A program made the position numbers and the translations under genes. Below, piece by piece: positions 1 to 11,703 of a stretch of DNA of 64,000 bases (its first letter is position 1; each line of letters begins with the position of its first letter). The DNA is from Stemphylium vesicarium (Eukaryota; Ascomycota; Dothideomycetes; Pleosporales; Pleosporaceae): NCBI GenBank assembly GCA_004380135.1, contig QXCR01000030.1, forward strand, positions 169,131 to 233,130, given 5' to 3'. Under the pieces are notes generated by a model. The model was given only the letters and a program-made list of their open reading frames with translations, was not told the origin of the DNA and did no database searches.

Positions 1-899
1 CGGAGAAATCCGCGGTCTGGGCGAGATGAAACGTCAGGGACAGCTGGGAGCGAACGAGGAACGCCACCACGACTTTAGCGCCCACCTCAGGTAAACATGT
101 TCATTCTGATGAAACGGATTGGCATCGGCGCATGAACTGTTCGGGAATGACGCGAAAATGCGATCGCCCGTGGGAAGGTTTTGGTGTCTACATTGTCTGT
201 ATGTGCAAAATGTGTTGTACGAATGGCGGCTCGCCTGGGTATCGCGTGTCTGTGATAAGCCAGAGGCCAGAACGGAAAGAGGGTATTACGACTGTAGGCC
301 CCTAACATCTGGACGACTGTTGTATGCTGGCTCGGCGAAAGATATCCCGATCACCAACAATATGCTTTATAAGGCACGGTGCCGACCTCTCTTGAACTCT
401 TATCCGAACCGATAGAACTTGCTGCTTCACCACCGCTCGCCATCATAATTGAAACAGTATACTGCTAGTTTCTCTTATGGAGCACTGTGATGACGCAGAC
501 TATCCGGCCTGGACGCGATGTCACAAAACGCCTAGTTTGCTTGATCATGCCGTGTTGCGCAGTCCAACGGATTGATGCCCTGGTCCGACGCCAGAAAACT
601 GTTGGAAGCATAAAGGTCTGATGTCGCGAACATTATACGACAGTCTAGTGACGTCGCATTACATAGCGCAATCGCATCTGTACAATGGACGGTAGTGATA
701 CGCGGTAATACACACAGCTCGCTGCATGCGTTGTTGCTGCTTCACTACCAGCGGGCAGCATGAGCACTAGGATCGCGACAACGTGATTGCTAACAACACC
801 CCTTCTTCATTACGAGATAAATCCTGGATCCAGGTGCTCTGCTGCCATGCATCTAATCTCTGCAATCAAACATTCTAGACCAGAGTTTACCCCTTTAGT
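1..899. other. No recognisable gene
   Basis: Only short open frames occur here and none has an ATG in good context, a splice pattern or a recognisable motif. It may be the upstream region of the doubtful plus-strand gene that follows, or the far flank of a gene outside the window. Confidence 0.4.
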
Positions 900-1687
900 A
901 TGTCGGGCATCGAATCTCATACACACGACCCTTCTTCAGCACGTCGCCATCCCCACACAAAACGTAGTCTAGGGCCCAGACCTTTTATCGACCGCTTCGC
1001 CTCAGAACATATCGATGGCCCGAGAGATCAACTCCGACCGTCCGGCTTCAGAAGTATGCTACTGCATTACAACCCGATGGAGCAGACGCGCGCGGAGAAT
1101 AGACATAGCGAACGCTTACACCGAATCTTCGAAGATCAGGTTTTGAATCCTGCAAGAACAGTGGAGCCCCTTTCCCGTGCTGAAAATTCTGCGCGGCGTC
1201 ACAGGAGGTCGGCGATACCCGAGATAGGCAAGGGCGGAGTGTGAGGCCAGCACCGCAGTATGAATGTCCGGAAAGGCATCTGGACGACACAACTAACATC
1301 ATTCCACATCCTCTCAACACAAAACAATTTGATACTAAGAGGCAAAGCGGTGATGATGCGGCCCGCTCCGATAATGTAGCTTCTGGCCGTGAGAGTGATT
1401 CAGACACTGAGAGAAGGATGAGTGCTGATTTCGCAAACATCGAAGGACTCCAATCCGCACCAAACGGTAAAGTGCCACTGTCGCGAGTATGGCCTATTAG
1501 ATTTCTCGGGAAACCGTGGGCTGGAGGTACAGTGAATGCAATATTTAGTGCCAACGTCTCTTTTCGATGTCGCTGTGAAGGTGAAGTGCTGATGCTCGTC
1601 TTGGAGCTTGTGGCGAGAGAATCGCGTGCGCGTGAGTTGTTGCGATCATGCTGGCGAGTGCTCTCAGTGCTTGTAGAGTCACATTGA
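900..1687 (+). CDS. Doubtful hypothetical gene (two overlapping open frames)
   Basis: Two plus-strand frames abut. The first runs 900-1244 (ATG at 900, 114 aa, His/Arg/Ser-rich). The second is open 1241-1687 and is acidic and Ser-rich, then more hydrophobic near its end. Codon texture (many C/G third positions) looks more like coding than the minus-strand frame at 1048-1836, which is Ser/Cys/Arg-rich like an antisense shadow. The frames differ by two positions and I found no intron that joins them cleanly, so this may be one gene with an unseen intron, two pieces of a decayed gene, or non-coding. No family is recognised. Confidence 0.25.
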
Positions 1688-1889
1688 ATGAGATGTCGAA
1701 AGCGCCCATTCACGTGTTTGCATACCTTGCTCTTCACAGCGAGTGGCGACTGTACCATGCAGCGGGCGTGATTTCTCTGAGTTGCGCCCTCTTCCGGTAT
1801 CAAATGTTCTTCCAGAGACTCAATTAAGGGAACCAACTTGTTAGCAATTTCTCAAAAGCCCTTCCAAAGCTCCGATAAAGTGCCCTTCG

Positions 1890-3575
1890 ATGTCGCAACC
1901 CAACCCAAATTTCGACTACTCGCGCGGTCAAGGAAACCGACGTCCACGAGGTCATGATCCAAGTCACGCATCAAGCAACCAGACACCTGCGCCACAAGCG
2001 TCACCTTTTCAAGATCCAGGCCAACCTCCATGGGCGCAAGGTTCCGGTGCTGCGCACAGTAGAGCGATTCGAAACCCACAACGGCATAGTGATCCCTTCT
2101 TCTATGATATCCAAAGCGTGCCATACTGGGATGACGCAAATGGTGCTATCCATGAGATTCCTAGTATACGTCCAAAGAGTCCAGCAAGGAAATACGCGGG
2201 AAGCGTAGGTAAGTTGGATGCTCAGCAGCATTACAATCAGTACGCGGAAATCGTGGGTGAGGGACCATTCGGGAAGAATCAGGCCCGCTACATGGACTTG
2301 GATGCACTAGGTCCTTCGCTCGAGTCACCAGCTTATGAGGACAGGACGAGAAATCTCGAATTTGCGCCGTATTTCAATCCAGAGGATCCACGCAACGATG
2401 AGGATCTCAGGGGCCCGAGGAAAGATAACTTTGGTGCTGTCTCTGCGCCGAGAAACATCAATAAAGTGGTCCATGAAGGCGTAATAGATAAGCCTGGGGC
2501 CGCTGCAGCAAAGCAAAGTGCTGGAAATGCCGATGATCCCTTCTCAACAACCCCATTTGACGAGCCCAAGGTGTTCTCGAAGCCTATGAGCCTGTTCAAG
2601 ACTCCAACGACTCCAAAGAAGTTCAGAAGCAAATATGAGTATCCCGTTTCACCGAGAGGAACCAAGCAAGCTGCCTTCGAGGCTATACGCACTGAATCGA
2701 AGCAGGAAAACCCCCTGTCGGTAATCATTGAAGCTCCATCGCCACTCACGGCACCCGCGACGAAGCAGAGCACTCGGCAGAATGTAGAGCGGACGCCCGT
2801 TCTTGACGAGGTGTTGAGGCTTCGTGCTGAAGAACAGGCCCTAGCCCTAGCGGAGCTTGAAGGCGAACTTCTTGGAAATCGGCCGAGCGATGGATATGCG
2901 CAGAAGACTCTGCATCCAGTGGCCGAGAGAGCCAGCGACTCGACAAGAGATCTAAACTTATCGGGCTCGAGGAGACGGGCGGAGCGGTTACATGACATGG
3001 ATGATCCACCGCCAATCCCAGCAAAGTCAGCAAAGCGTCATGTAAAGCCTCTCGAGAATAACGGCACAATGACCGAGACAGCAGGATCGACGACCCGTAA
3101 TAGCAGTAGTAGCAGCGTCTACAGCGGTGACGCGAGCGCTGATGAAGATGAGATTTCCCAGCTCACAAAAGCAGTAGCCAGTCTCCGGCTATTTCAGGAT
3201 CTGTCGTCACCTCCAGCGGAACGAAGTTCTTTCCAGAGATACAGTGCCGTGCTAGAGGGTCTTGATCTGAACAAGATTGAGGCAGCCAAGGGAGATTCGA
3301 CGAAGGGCTCAGAAAATGAGCAGAAGAAGCGAACGGTCCTGTCGAGAGAACCACGGGCTAAAGCAGAGGTGGAGCTCGATGAGGGAAACAGGTTCTCAGG
3401 CTCTGATATAGGCGATAAAAACGACAAGAATGGAAAGGCGAATGCGCAACCATCCGGTGAGTCTTTCGAGACTGTGGCGTCCGATGGCTATGAGCAGATT
3501 AGCGCACCCAAAGAGGTCAGTATGGTGCAAAATGGCGTGAAAAGGCGGTGGTATAAGGGCTTTCGAAAGGTCTAG
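1890..3575 (+). CDS. Large disordered protein of unknown function (561 aa)
   Basis: A single uninterrupted exon starts at an ATG reading MSQPNPNFDYSRGQ and ends in a Lys/Arg-rich tail (VKRRWYKGFRKV). The protein is hydrophilic and low in complexity: an N-terminal Gln/Pro/Ser-rich stretch, a central part with several Pro-Ser-Pro and Thr-Pro-Lys segments that look like kinase targets, a short acidic helix-prone segment near residues 310-330 (LRAEEQALALAELEGELL), a poly-Ser run near residue 405, and no membrane segment or signal peptide. I recognise no domain. Intrinsic disorder plus the basic end would fit a scaffold or regulatory protein, but that is only inference. It converges on the next gene with about 90 bp between the two stops. 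Confidence 0.75.
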   Translation: MSQPNPNFDYSRGQGNRRPRGHDPSHASSNQTPAPQASPFQDPGQPPWAQGSGAAHSRAIRNPQRHSDPFFYDIQSVPYWDDANGAIHEIPSIRPKSPARKYAGSVGKLDAQQHYNQYAEIVGEGPFGKNQARYMDLDALGPSLESPAYEDRTRNLEFAPYFNPEDPRNDEDLRGPRKDNFGAVSAPRNINKVVHEGVIDKPGAAAAKQSAGNADDPFSTTPFDEPKVFSKPMSLFKTPTTPKKFRSKYEYPVSPRGTKQAAFEAIRTESKQENPLSVIIEAPSPLTAPATKQSTRQNVERTPVLDEVLRLRAEEQALALAELEGELLGNRPSDGYAQKTLHPVAERASDSTRDLNLSGSRRRAERLHDMDDPPPIPAKSAKRHVKPLENNGTMTETAGSTTRNSSSSSVYSGDASADEDEISQLTKAVASLRLFQDLSSPPAERSSFQRYSAVLEGLDLNKIEAAKGDSTKGSENEQKKRTVLSREPRAKAEVELDEGNRFSGSDIGDKNDKNGKANAQPSGESFETVASDGYEQISAPKEVSMVQNGVKRRWYKGFRKV

Positions 3576-3664
3576 TTACGAACCCCAGATACTTTGCTGA
3601 AAAGTTGCTCCTTCCCTACAAACATCATTATCTATCCCTTGGGTCTGTCAGAGACATTTGACGA

Positions 3665-4710
3665 CTAGATCGGCGGACCATCCACCTTGGTACTGAACCT
3701 TACATGCTTGGCCTCGTCGTTCTCTCTTGTTGTGCCCTTCGCTATGGATAGTTCCTGGTCAACCGAAGACAAAGACGATGCAACCGGTGCTAAAGGTAAC
3801 GGAGAGTCTAGGCCGGAGTCATTCCGACAGCCCCTCTCGCTCCCGGCTACAATTTGCGGTATGGGCGGAGGTGGAGTACCAAAGATAGGCCACACATGCA
3901 AAGTAACCTCCATGCCGGGTCTGACAAAGTATTCCCAAACAGAAGCAAGTATGATGTCGCCAGTCAAGGTATCGATGAGGTCGTAGTGGCCGCGGTCCAC
4001 TGGTGCTCGAGTATTTGGGACGTGGATGAATGCCTGAGCTATCAGATTGTGCATCCCCTTTGTCATTAAATAAGCGATGAATGAATGTTGTTGAAGGAGA
4101 GCACACTAACCTTCCATGTCTGAACAAGCTTGAACGGAAACACGAATTTTCTTCCCCAGGCATCGTGCATCCGCACCGGTGAAGCCTTTGCACCGTTATA
4201 TAGGGCGTGATCGGGTTCTCTATCCCCGACTTCGACATCTTCGTCTTCGACAGGTAGTTCGGATCCATCGCTATGAGGGTCGTCTTCCGACCCATCATGT
4301 GTCTGTGTGGAAGGCGCGGAAATACTTCCAGTAGTGGACCAGATGAGAAAGGCGAGCTCGACTTTGCCGAACACGGTGACAACCCGCTCCTTCTTCCAGA
4401 TATCAACAAACAACAGGGTGGCGCCTAATTGCGAGAAATGATTCAGGATCAAACGCCGTTGTGTGGCGTTCAGTTCTTCCAAGGCTTCATGTAGACAGTA
4501 CTCATCTCCCGTACGGTCTGTAATGAGTGCTTGAATCTCTGCGGACGGAAGGACCAGCTGCTGGTAGTTTGCACCCTGTGTGGACGGTGGATAAGTGGTA
4601 ACCCAGATCAAAGGTGTTTGCCGTTTTGGAGACTCGCTCGACTGTGTAGAGCTTTCGTCTTCAACATCCTCATTTGGGTAGGTTTCGGGGTAGATCTGTT
4701 CTTCCGCCAT
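3665..4710 (-). CDS. Ubiquitin-like-domain protein (ULD_2-type)
   Basis: CDS is complement(join(3665..4057,4111..4710)), 330 aa. The 53-bp intron starts GTTAGT, ends ACAAAG, and splices in phase 0 so that QTWK continues into GMHNLIAQAF. Residues about 180-260 carry the pattern of a fungal ubiquitin-like domain often fused to other modules: DAWGRKFVFPFKLVQTWKGM, then GHYDLI, ILASVWEYFVRPGM and VTLHVWPI. The N-terminal half is acidic with a central helical segment (LHEALEELNATQRRLILNHF), and a long Asp/Glu run precedes the domain. The C-terminal 70 residues are disordered. Family members are mostly uncharacterised; a role in protein interaction is the most that can be said. It is divergent to the acyl-CoA dehydrogenase gene. 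Confidence 0.8.
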
Positions 4711-5564
4711 ATCACGCCTGATTCAATTGACACGGACAGGCTTCGTAGTTGGGATGAGAGACAAACGGACTGGCTCTCGGTAAGATAAAGCCAAGCCGAT
4801 GCCTGTAAAGGGCAATGCGTACTCCAACAACCAGACTTCGTTTGAGTAGAGTTGCATGCTGCTTGATAGGAAGCAGAAGTAAGCATCCTTCCCGGCTGGA
4901 TGTACGATGCGTTGAAGCTGCAGTTTCCCGGCTCGTGGAATGGCAAGCGACTGGCTAGAGGGGGGGGGGGGTATAGTAGACGGAGGCGTGCATGTGTTGT
5001 ACAATACTACCGTGATGTAATGGTCATTGCGGGAATTCAGTGTACTACATGTTGACGTCGCACCGGGAAGCTAGTTCGGGAAAATGGTAGGTTTTGAGTT
5101 TGAGTACGGTGGTTAACCTGGCTCCGATGGTGTCATAGAAGAAGTCGACCAGTCGGTTGGGCGACGCGGTGACGTCGTGACATGCTCTCAGTCGGAAGAT
5201 CCAGGTTTCGGAATCTGGTACAGGTGAAACTTTCTTGTTGGCTCCGATGGCCAGCTAGACGAAGAGATGCTAGAACGAGTCGTGCCAGGACGCGTCGTGT
5301 TAAGAGGGGAGCTAGCGACCTTGGGAAAGGCCGAGGTTTAACTCCGCCTGGCCTGTGCTTGCTCTTCCCCGCAACGCGACTCTCCAGACAGAGCAACTCT
5401 ACGACTGAGGCCAGGCGAGTCATCAAAATGCGCGTCCCGAAGCTTTTGTGCATGCTGCAGGCTTCCAAGCTATCGTATTTCCTTGAGAACTACCTCGACC
5501 GTTGAACGGTGCCGCCCAATACTGCTCTCATTGATTGCTCCTCTCCTTTCCAAGAACCATCACC
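4711..5564. other. Divergent intergenic region, no gene seen
   Basis: This 854-bp stretch lies between the starts of two divergent genes and should hold both promoters. It contains a run of about a dozen G near 4961-4972. Small open frames in it have no supporting motif. Confidence 0.6.
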
Positions 5565-6963
5565 ATGTCGCTGTCGCTGTCGCACACAATGAACTTCTCG
5601 ATCCCCGATGACCTGAAGCAGTACCTCGCCGATCTCGACAAATTCATCGAAGAAAAGATCACCCCTTTGCAACAAAAAGACGACAACAATCGCTTCTTCG
5701 ATCATCGCCGCGAGCATGCTCGAACTGACTGGGACAATGGCGGATTGCCGCGCAAGGAGTGGGAGGAACTCTTGGCGGAATCAAGAAGGCTCGCAGACGA
5801 AGCTGGCTTCTATAGGCTGTCGCTGCCAAAGCAGTATGGTGGGCAGAACAGCGCCGACGGGCGTGGAAGCAACCTCTGGATGGCCGTCATCAGAGAGCAC
5901 CTCGCGGCCAAGGGACTGGGTCTGTTCAACGACCTGCAGACTGAACATTCAATGGTCGGAAACTTCCCCGATGTCATCATGCTTATGAACTTTGGCAATG
6001 AGCAGCAAAAGAAAGAGTTTATACCGCTGCGTCTGCAGGGCAAATTCAGAATGACCTTCGGCCTGACGGAACCCGGTCACGGATCGGATGCGACACACAT
6101 GGCGACCAACGGAAAGCCAGAGGCAAGAAATGGGGTGAAAGGATGGCTGCTCAACGGGTACAAACGGTGGCAGACCGGAATGCACCACGCCACCCACTGT
6201 TCTATCTTCGCAAGAACCTCAGGGAAAGATGGCGAGGTGAAGGGTATCTCTTGCTTTGTTGTACCAGTAGGAACCCCGGGCCTCAAAGCAGAATCCTATG
6301 AGTGGTGCGTATCAGATTCTATCTTGATGTCGCAGCTCGCTAATCACTAAGCACAGGACCCTCAATATGCCCACCGACCACGCGACCGTTTCGATCAAGG
6401 ACGTGTGGGTGCCCGAGACCGCTGTTTTAGGACCCATCCACAACGGCCTAGGCGTCGCGCAAGCCTTCGTACACGAGAATCGCATCCGACAAGCTGCTTC
6501 GTCTCTAGGAGCGGCGGTATACTGCGTTCAGCAATCTGTTGAATACGCCAATGAACGCGCGCCTTTCGGTACGCCGCTCTCGCACAACCAGGGTATTCAG
6601 TTCCCACTAGTAGAACTTGCGACCCAATGCGAGATGCTGCGACAGCTCATACGGAAGACTGCGTTGGAAATGGACTCAATGCCGCACAACGAGATCGAGA
6701 AGAAGATTGGGGACAAGGTGTCGATGTGCAACTTCTATGCGAACAGGCTGTGTACCCAGGCGGCCGATCGAGCGATCCAGGTCCATGGTGGCAATGGATA
6801 TTCGAGGCACTATCCATTCGAACACATTTGGAGGCACCATCGGAGATATAGAATAACGGAAGGCAGCGAGGAGATCCAGATGCGCAAGGTGGCTGCATAT
6901 CTCTTTGGTTTCGGCGGAAGGAAGAGTTTGGTGGATGCTACCAAAACGGAGTCCAAGCTGTAG
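5565..6963 (+). CDS. Acyl-CoA dehydrogenase family protein
   Basis: CDS is join(5565..6304,6357..6963), 448 aa. The 52-bp intron has donor GTGCGT, branch site CTAAT and acceptor CACAG, restoring Trp across the junction. The start is an ATG in CACCATGTC context; MNFSIP follows as an alternative inner start. Family signatures are the flavin/substrate motif MTFGLTEPGHGSDATHMAT, the middle beta-domain GISCFVVP, and in the C-terminal helical domain the long pattern VHGGNGYSRHYPFEHIWR with RITEGSEEIQ. It should oxidise an acyl-CoA or similar thioester at the alpha-beta bond using FAD, passing electrons to ETF. Length is normal for the family. No clear peroxisomal (SKL-type) end is visible (it ends ESKL), so location is open. 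The exact substrate cannot be read from the sequence. Confidence 0.92.
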
Positions 6964-7078
6964 TTGATGCAATCAAAATGACCGGCCGTACTGGAATGCT
7001 GCCAAAGCCGATCAAGGCTGGCTTGACTCCGATGCACCGGGTCAATGTAATCGCGCATCCTTTGTTCGTTCTTCATTC

Positions 7079-7459
7079 TCATAATGTTCGAAGCCATCTA
7101 TTGAACCCTGGCATCGCATCTTTTTCCGTAATCACAGGTAGTAATACGACTATCAGCATGAACCAAACACAAAGTGCCACTATCCACAGAAATGTCGGCC
7201 CTATGATTGAGATTTTCGGTGGACTGGGCAAGGGCTTGGATCTCAAGGGCGTGCAAGTCGCGCCCCTCTCATGCGACTTGGGGACTGGCGGAAGTGGTTT
7301 GGATTTTGCCTCCCGATCAGACGTTGGCGCTGACAGCCCATGACGCGACTTGAAGGCGATGCTTGAAGCATACGGCTTGGGCGGTACCGGTGGCCCACGA
7401 GGATCAACGCGTATCTTCCGATTGCGAATAGAGTGATTATTGTCTGCGAAGGTAGACAT
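7079..7459 (-). CDS. Small single-pass membrane protein, unknown function
   Basis: One exon, 126 aa, ATG in ACCATGTCT context. The N-terminal 80 residues are basic and Pro-rich with two PLPP/PLPSPP repeats that could bind SH3-like domains. They are followed by one strong transmembrane segment near residues 89-110 (FLWIVALCVWFMLIVVLL) and a short tail. It converges with the acyl-CoA dehydrogenase gene, 115 bp apart. No family recognised. Being small it could be chance, but the clean hydrophobic segment after a proline-rich cytosolic tail looks real. Confidence 0.55.
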   Translation of the reverse strand: MSTFADNNHSIRNRKIRVDPRGPPVPPKPYASSIAFKSRHGLSAPTSDREAKSKPLPPVPKSHERGATCTPLRSKPLPSPPKISIIGPTFLWIVALCVWFMLIVVLLPVITEKDAMPGFNRWLRTL

Positions 7460-8284
7460 GGTTGCGTTGTAGAAGAGAGAGTGTGGCTAAGCGCCCGGAA
7501 ATGCGGGTGGAGGTCCACGATAAGCCCGCCCACGCGGTAGCACTTTTCTTAACGTGCACTAGTTCATGACGGGCTTGGAGCGACGTGTCGGCAATAGGAA
7601 AGAAGCATTCCACATTAAATACACATTGCATTGTTCCATTCGAGACTTACTGAGCTCCCGTGGATACTAGAATAATGCACGAAAAATGTTCATTCGGACC
7701 TATCACGAAGCCAGGGAGGTGCCCAGGTATAGCTCCTATCACAGGACTTTTTGCGTCATACGTGGTGCTAGGCCATCGTAAAGAGAAAGAGCAGTGCATA
7801 CTTATTCTTCAAAGACAAATATTCCGATGACAGTTCTTGAGAGACTAAAGAGATGCAGGTGCTGTCTCCCACGATGATGAAATTGCTCCACAACGTACAT
7901 GGATGAACACGTCGCCATTGTATGTAATCGCCTCCACCACGATACACCGCCGAGTGTATTCAAAAGAACGAGAACAATAACGCAAGACCTTTTAACCTCC
8001 AAAGCTTCACCGCGGAAATTCGGACGTCCTAGTGTGAATGATTCCCGCTTCACCCATTCACTAGTCCCCAATCACCAAACGGTCATTTGCAACCAACCAC
8101 GATGAGCGAGCTCCTCACAACCAAGCGTAACAGACTTGGAAATTTCAATAACACGGGCAATACGATGCGCTTCTATCGCTTTCACCCGCTAGCCCACCTT
8201 TTTCCTTGGACATATTACCACACTTCGAGATGTAACCTCCCACACCGGCTCACCATCGCACTCACGACAAAGCGCAACTCAACT
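7460..8284. other. Intergenic region, divergent promoters
   Basis: No convincing gene. The open frame of the following gene extends upstream to an ATG at 8102, but that part (8102-8284) reads more like 5' leader than protein. Confidence 0.5.
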
Positions 8285-9196
8285 ATGCTAGCTATCAAGA
8301 CGCTCAACCATGTCCTACCTACCGTGCCACCTGGGATCTCTCCGGACGTTCAGGCTAGAATCAACGCATTGTTCGGCGAAACAGAATCACGCGACGCTTC
8401 TTCACCTCTGCTCGATGCGCAGACTGGCTCGCCGAATGTGGGGGATGGAGATGAAAACCCGGAGTCAGGGAACGATAAACTCCCGTTCACAAATGGCGAT
8501 GACGAACACAACGAACCGGTTTTGTCTAAAGGTGAATCGAAGCCGCAGCTTCAGACAGCGAAGGATGCCGGAAAGCCCGAACACATCGAACCCAAAAGGC
8601 AACGGAAACGTCGCACACGCAGTACAAAATCAACCCCTTCGCGTCCAAAGTTTATCGCACGTTACGCCTACCCTTCCGAATCTCGCGCATCACTACCATC
8701 ATCACCGACGCTATCTCAACCCCGATCCGCGCCCACGAGTACACCCGAGACACCAAGCCCGCTATCTCACCTACCCGAAGCTCGCAGTCTCTTCTCCATG
8801 ATCTCAGAAGCCATTCACTGCCTATCGAGGTACATAACACTCTACCTCCCTTTTGCTTTCTCCTTCCGCCTTCCCTTTCTCATCTCGGAACCCGTGATAA
8901 TCGAGTGCTCGGACGCGGATATCGAGCTCAAGACCCGAGTGCACGCCAAAGCGCAAAGGTCACAGCTTCTTTGCGAAACAGCGCATGAGAAAGTGATTAG
9001 GGTAATCGGTTTCATGGCGAGTAGTGAGGACGACAAGAATGAGTGTGCAGATCTGGGTGATGAGATGATTAAGCCGTTGGAGATTAAGGCAAGACCTAAG
9101 CGGCTGAGACAGATTTTGAAGGAGGAGGGGCGATACGTTGCGGAAGAGTTGTACGGGAAGGAGATTGGGGCTGCGCTGAGGAGGTTGAGGGAGTAG
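8285..9196 (+). CDS. Hypothetical protein with basic linker and hydrophobic segment
   Basis: Single exon; from the ATG at 8285 (MLAIKTLNHVLPTV) it encodes 303 aa. An in-frame ATG at 8102 would add 61 residues and cannot be excluded. The protein has an acidic N-terminal part, a very basic stretch (KRQRKRRTRSTKS), a Ser/Pro-rich linker, one hydrophobic segment (YITLYLPFAFSFRLPFLI) that may be a membrane span or hairpin, and a helical charged C-terminus (RLRQILKEEGRYVAEEL). No known domain recognised. Confidence 0.65.
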   Translation: MLAIKTLNHVLPTVPPGISPDVQARINALFGETESRDASSPLLDAQTGSPNVGDGDENPESGNDKLPFTNGDDEHNEPVLSKGESKPQLQTAKDAGKPEHIEPKRQRKRRTRSTKSTPSRPKFIARYAYPSESRASLPSSPTLSQPRSAPTSTPETPSPLSHLPEARSLFSMISEAIHCLSRYITLYLPFAFSFRLPFLISEPVIIECSDADIELKTRVHAKAQRSQLLCETAHEKVIRVIGFMASSEDDKNECADLGDEMIKPLEIKARPKRLRQILKEEGRYVAEELYGKEIGAALRRLRE

Positions 9197-9499
9197 CGTG
9201 TTGACGCCTTCTCTCTAGCAGGAGTTAGGCAAGTGGCCAGGACTGTAAGATAGCCGCGATGGAGGAACTCGCTCTTGCGCAATATTTTCTGGCACTATTG
9301 TCGGAGTCTGGGAGTGTTTTCTCTTTGTCTTCCTCTTCCGTCTCTTGTTTTCCATCATCACTTGATCGCAATTCTCTTCAGCACAACCGCCCTCCACACA
9401 GCTTTCTTACTATTCTTCCTATCAACTCACTCTCTTATCACCAAGTATTAGCAGCATCAGCTATACTCGAAAATCCCACCCCCCTCGGTATCCGGCATC

Positions 9500-10576
9500 A
9501 TGACGAGGACACGCGCACCGTATGCAGCAAACACCATCACTCGTTCAAAGGATACACTAGGCGGAACGGAAGACTATGTGTACACGCATGACACCATTGC
9601 CGCAATGCCAACCAAGCCAAGCCAAACACAAGACGTCGATTACGCAGCTCTGTACCAGGCCTTGCTAGTAGAGCAACAAGAAAGCATACCTTTTGGAACG
9701 CTCTGCCAGAAGCAGACAAAGCACCGTATCCAGAATTGGTTGAACCACGTCGAACCCTCGCGCTCGTTACCATTCGGTAAATTCCCACACACAAGGTCGC
9801 TCACTGGTTCACTGGCGAAGAAAGAGATGCGAACATATGTGCAGTCTAGTCCTGTTCAAAGAAACTACGAACTGGAATTTTCCGAGCAGAGAGGTGGTTA
9901 TTACATCGAGACGCATCCAAGCAAATGTCTGTGTGGAACGATACCCACAGACACGCAAACCACGGATGTCAGCCAAGCTTGGCTTGCTAGTCGAGGGTAT
10001 CGTGGTGGTGCCGGTTCTCCGCCTCCGAGTTCGATATCGGAAGGGCAGGGCGAAGATGGAAGTGAGGAAACTGAACCGGAGGATGAAGAGGTTGCTCAGG
10101 CCGACTACGCTATCCATGCGCCCTCTACCTCGATACCCAAAAATGACACGTATGTGTCACAGCAAAGACCGGAGTTGATCAGATCAGATTCGGTACTCGC
10201 AGTCGACGAGCTGGACCGACTAACATCTCGCATGGACATCTCTAAGGATCAAATGCCGGAATTACCCATCACGACCGTACAGCGTGCGAAGCTTCCGGAC
10301 GACTCAGACCCCAATAGATCAAACGTACCCTGGAAGATGAAAGCTGCAATTGAGAAACAGGCGGAGGATGAGAGACTCAGACAGGCAGCCAGGGATATGA
10401 TTGCTCGCCATTTCGCTGCTGTTGATAGGGAGAAGGCTCGTCTCCATGCTCTGCAGCTTATAGCTGCAATCACACGTGCACGAGCTGCAGTCGTTACATC
10501 CTCGCGGACTGCAGCTCTCAGAGCGGAGTGGGGACCGTCCTTAAAGAAGGTAGGCAAAAGACGTCACACTATATGA
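9500..10576 (+). CDS. Hypothetical protein, 358 aa
   Basis: Single exon from ATG in CATCATGACG context. An alternative start at 9605 gives a protein 35 residues shorter. Residues about 90-150 are moderately conserved-looking (RSLTGSLAKKEMRTYVQ, then GYYIETHPSKCLCGTIP with a C-x-C pair). An acidic stretch follows (EETEPEDEEV), and the C-terminus is a long Ala/Arg-rich helix (RLHALQLIAAITRARAAVV) that may form a coiled coil. No family is recognised. The next gene lies in the same orientation 225 bp downstream. Confidence 0.65.
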   Translation: MTRTRAPYAANTITRSKDTLGGTEDYVYTHDTIAAMPTKPSQTQDVDYAALYQALLVEQQESIPFGTLCQKQTKHRIQNWLNHVEPSRSLPFGKFPHTRSLTGSLAKKEMRTYVQSSPVQRNYELEFSEQRGGYYIETHPSKCLCGTIPTDTQTTDVSQAWLASRGYRGGAGSPPPSSISEGQGEDGSEETEPEDEEVAQADYAIHAPSTSIPKNDTYVSQQRPELIRSDSVLAVDELDRLTSRMDISKDQMPELPITTVQRAKLPDDSDPNRSNVPWKMKAAIEKQAEDERLRQAARDMIARHFAAVDREKARLHALQLIAAITRARAAVVTSSRTAALRAEWGPSLKKVGKRRHTI

Positions 10577-10800
10577 GAGAGCGCGCATGCACTGATATGA
10601 ATCGAACCTTCTTACCGTTTGTCTGCTGTTTGTAACAGTGATTGTGATGCTGTCAGAGGGCCGCTGGCACGAGTGAATGGAAAGAATTTTCGCATTCACT
10701 GTGTGCACTCATATCAGACAAAGAGCCCCTCGTTCTTTCTTCAACACCGCGAATTGTACCTTCTGCAACTCCATTGCTCCATACTCGATCGAAAAGTGCG

Positions 10801-11402
10801 ATGGCCGAACACGGCTTTGTCGCGACACACCATTTCCACGACATCGACGCTTGCGAACTCGAAAGACAATACCGACTGATCCGCGATCTTCTGGATGGCT
10901 GCTTCATCACACCAGAAATCAAGCGTCGAATGTTTCGCATGCGCGAGATAGCTTCCGAAGCGCTGGCTCGGTTGCGTAGCTTTGTACCTGCGCCAGTGAA
11001 GCCAAACGCGTTCCCACAAGCGATGCGAGATGCGCCGAACTTGATCGATGACGAGCACTGGGAAAAGATACGCGAGGAATTATGGAACCAAGGTATGTCG
11101 TGACAACAACGTAGAAGCGGTAGGGATATTGATTGGGAGAAGGCAGAGTATTACCTTGCGATTACATGTTTGGTGGTAGGGACCGGTTGGCCGAATCCTT
11201 CGCTAGCGACGAGACGATCAGGCCTGCGCGGAGGCTGCGCAGCGGTTCGCAGACATCCGAACAGGCAAACAAAGAGCCGCTACGATCAGATTCCGAACAA
11301 GAAAGAATCGATGCGCAGGGTCACGGCGACATAATTTCGCAGCTGCTGTTTGACTTTGGAAAGGCTGTTCGGACGGTGACGGGCAAAGCCCTCTTATCTT
11401 GA
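10801..11402 (+). CDS. Small hypothetical protein, two exons
   Basis: Proposed CDS is join(10801..11092,11143..11402), 183 aa. Exon 1 starts ATGGCCGAACAC and is helix-rich (ERQYRLIRDLLDGCFITPE). The donor is a strong AAG/GTATGT; acceptor AAG at 11141-11142 keeps the frame into GRVLPCDYMFGGRDRL. Without splicing exon 1 ends two codons later, giving a 100-aa protein. Exon 2 has coding-like composition and ends FDFGKAVRTVTGKALLS. The join is inferred from frame continuity only. No family recognised. Confidence 0.5.
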
Positions 11403-11703
11403 CAAGGAAGCCTAGACGCGCCCACCGGGGGAGGAGCTGTGTCGTTGAATATGAGTGGTGAAGCCAGCCCCAATGGCTGATGTGAAAGTGCTTTAGCGAA
11501 GCAAGGGCGGCGGCACGGAGCATAGATTCACCTTGACCGGTAAGCAGCTTATTGTACTCAGCCGCATACCGGCATTGAGAACATGGTATATATGAAGAGA
11601 CATAGAAGAAAGCTATTCAGTGAACCAACTTCCGAAGAGCAGCAACGACGCGCCCCGCGTTTCTTGGCGGACTCCACATCTCCGGTATTACAGATAGCAC
11701 GTC

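Noticed and set aside
1048..1836. 262-aa minus-strand frame
   Set aside because: Composition (Ser/Cys/Arg-rich) is that of an antisense shadow, with no motif and no good start context.
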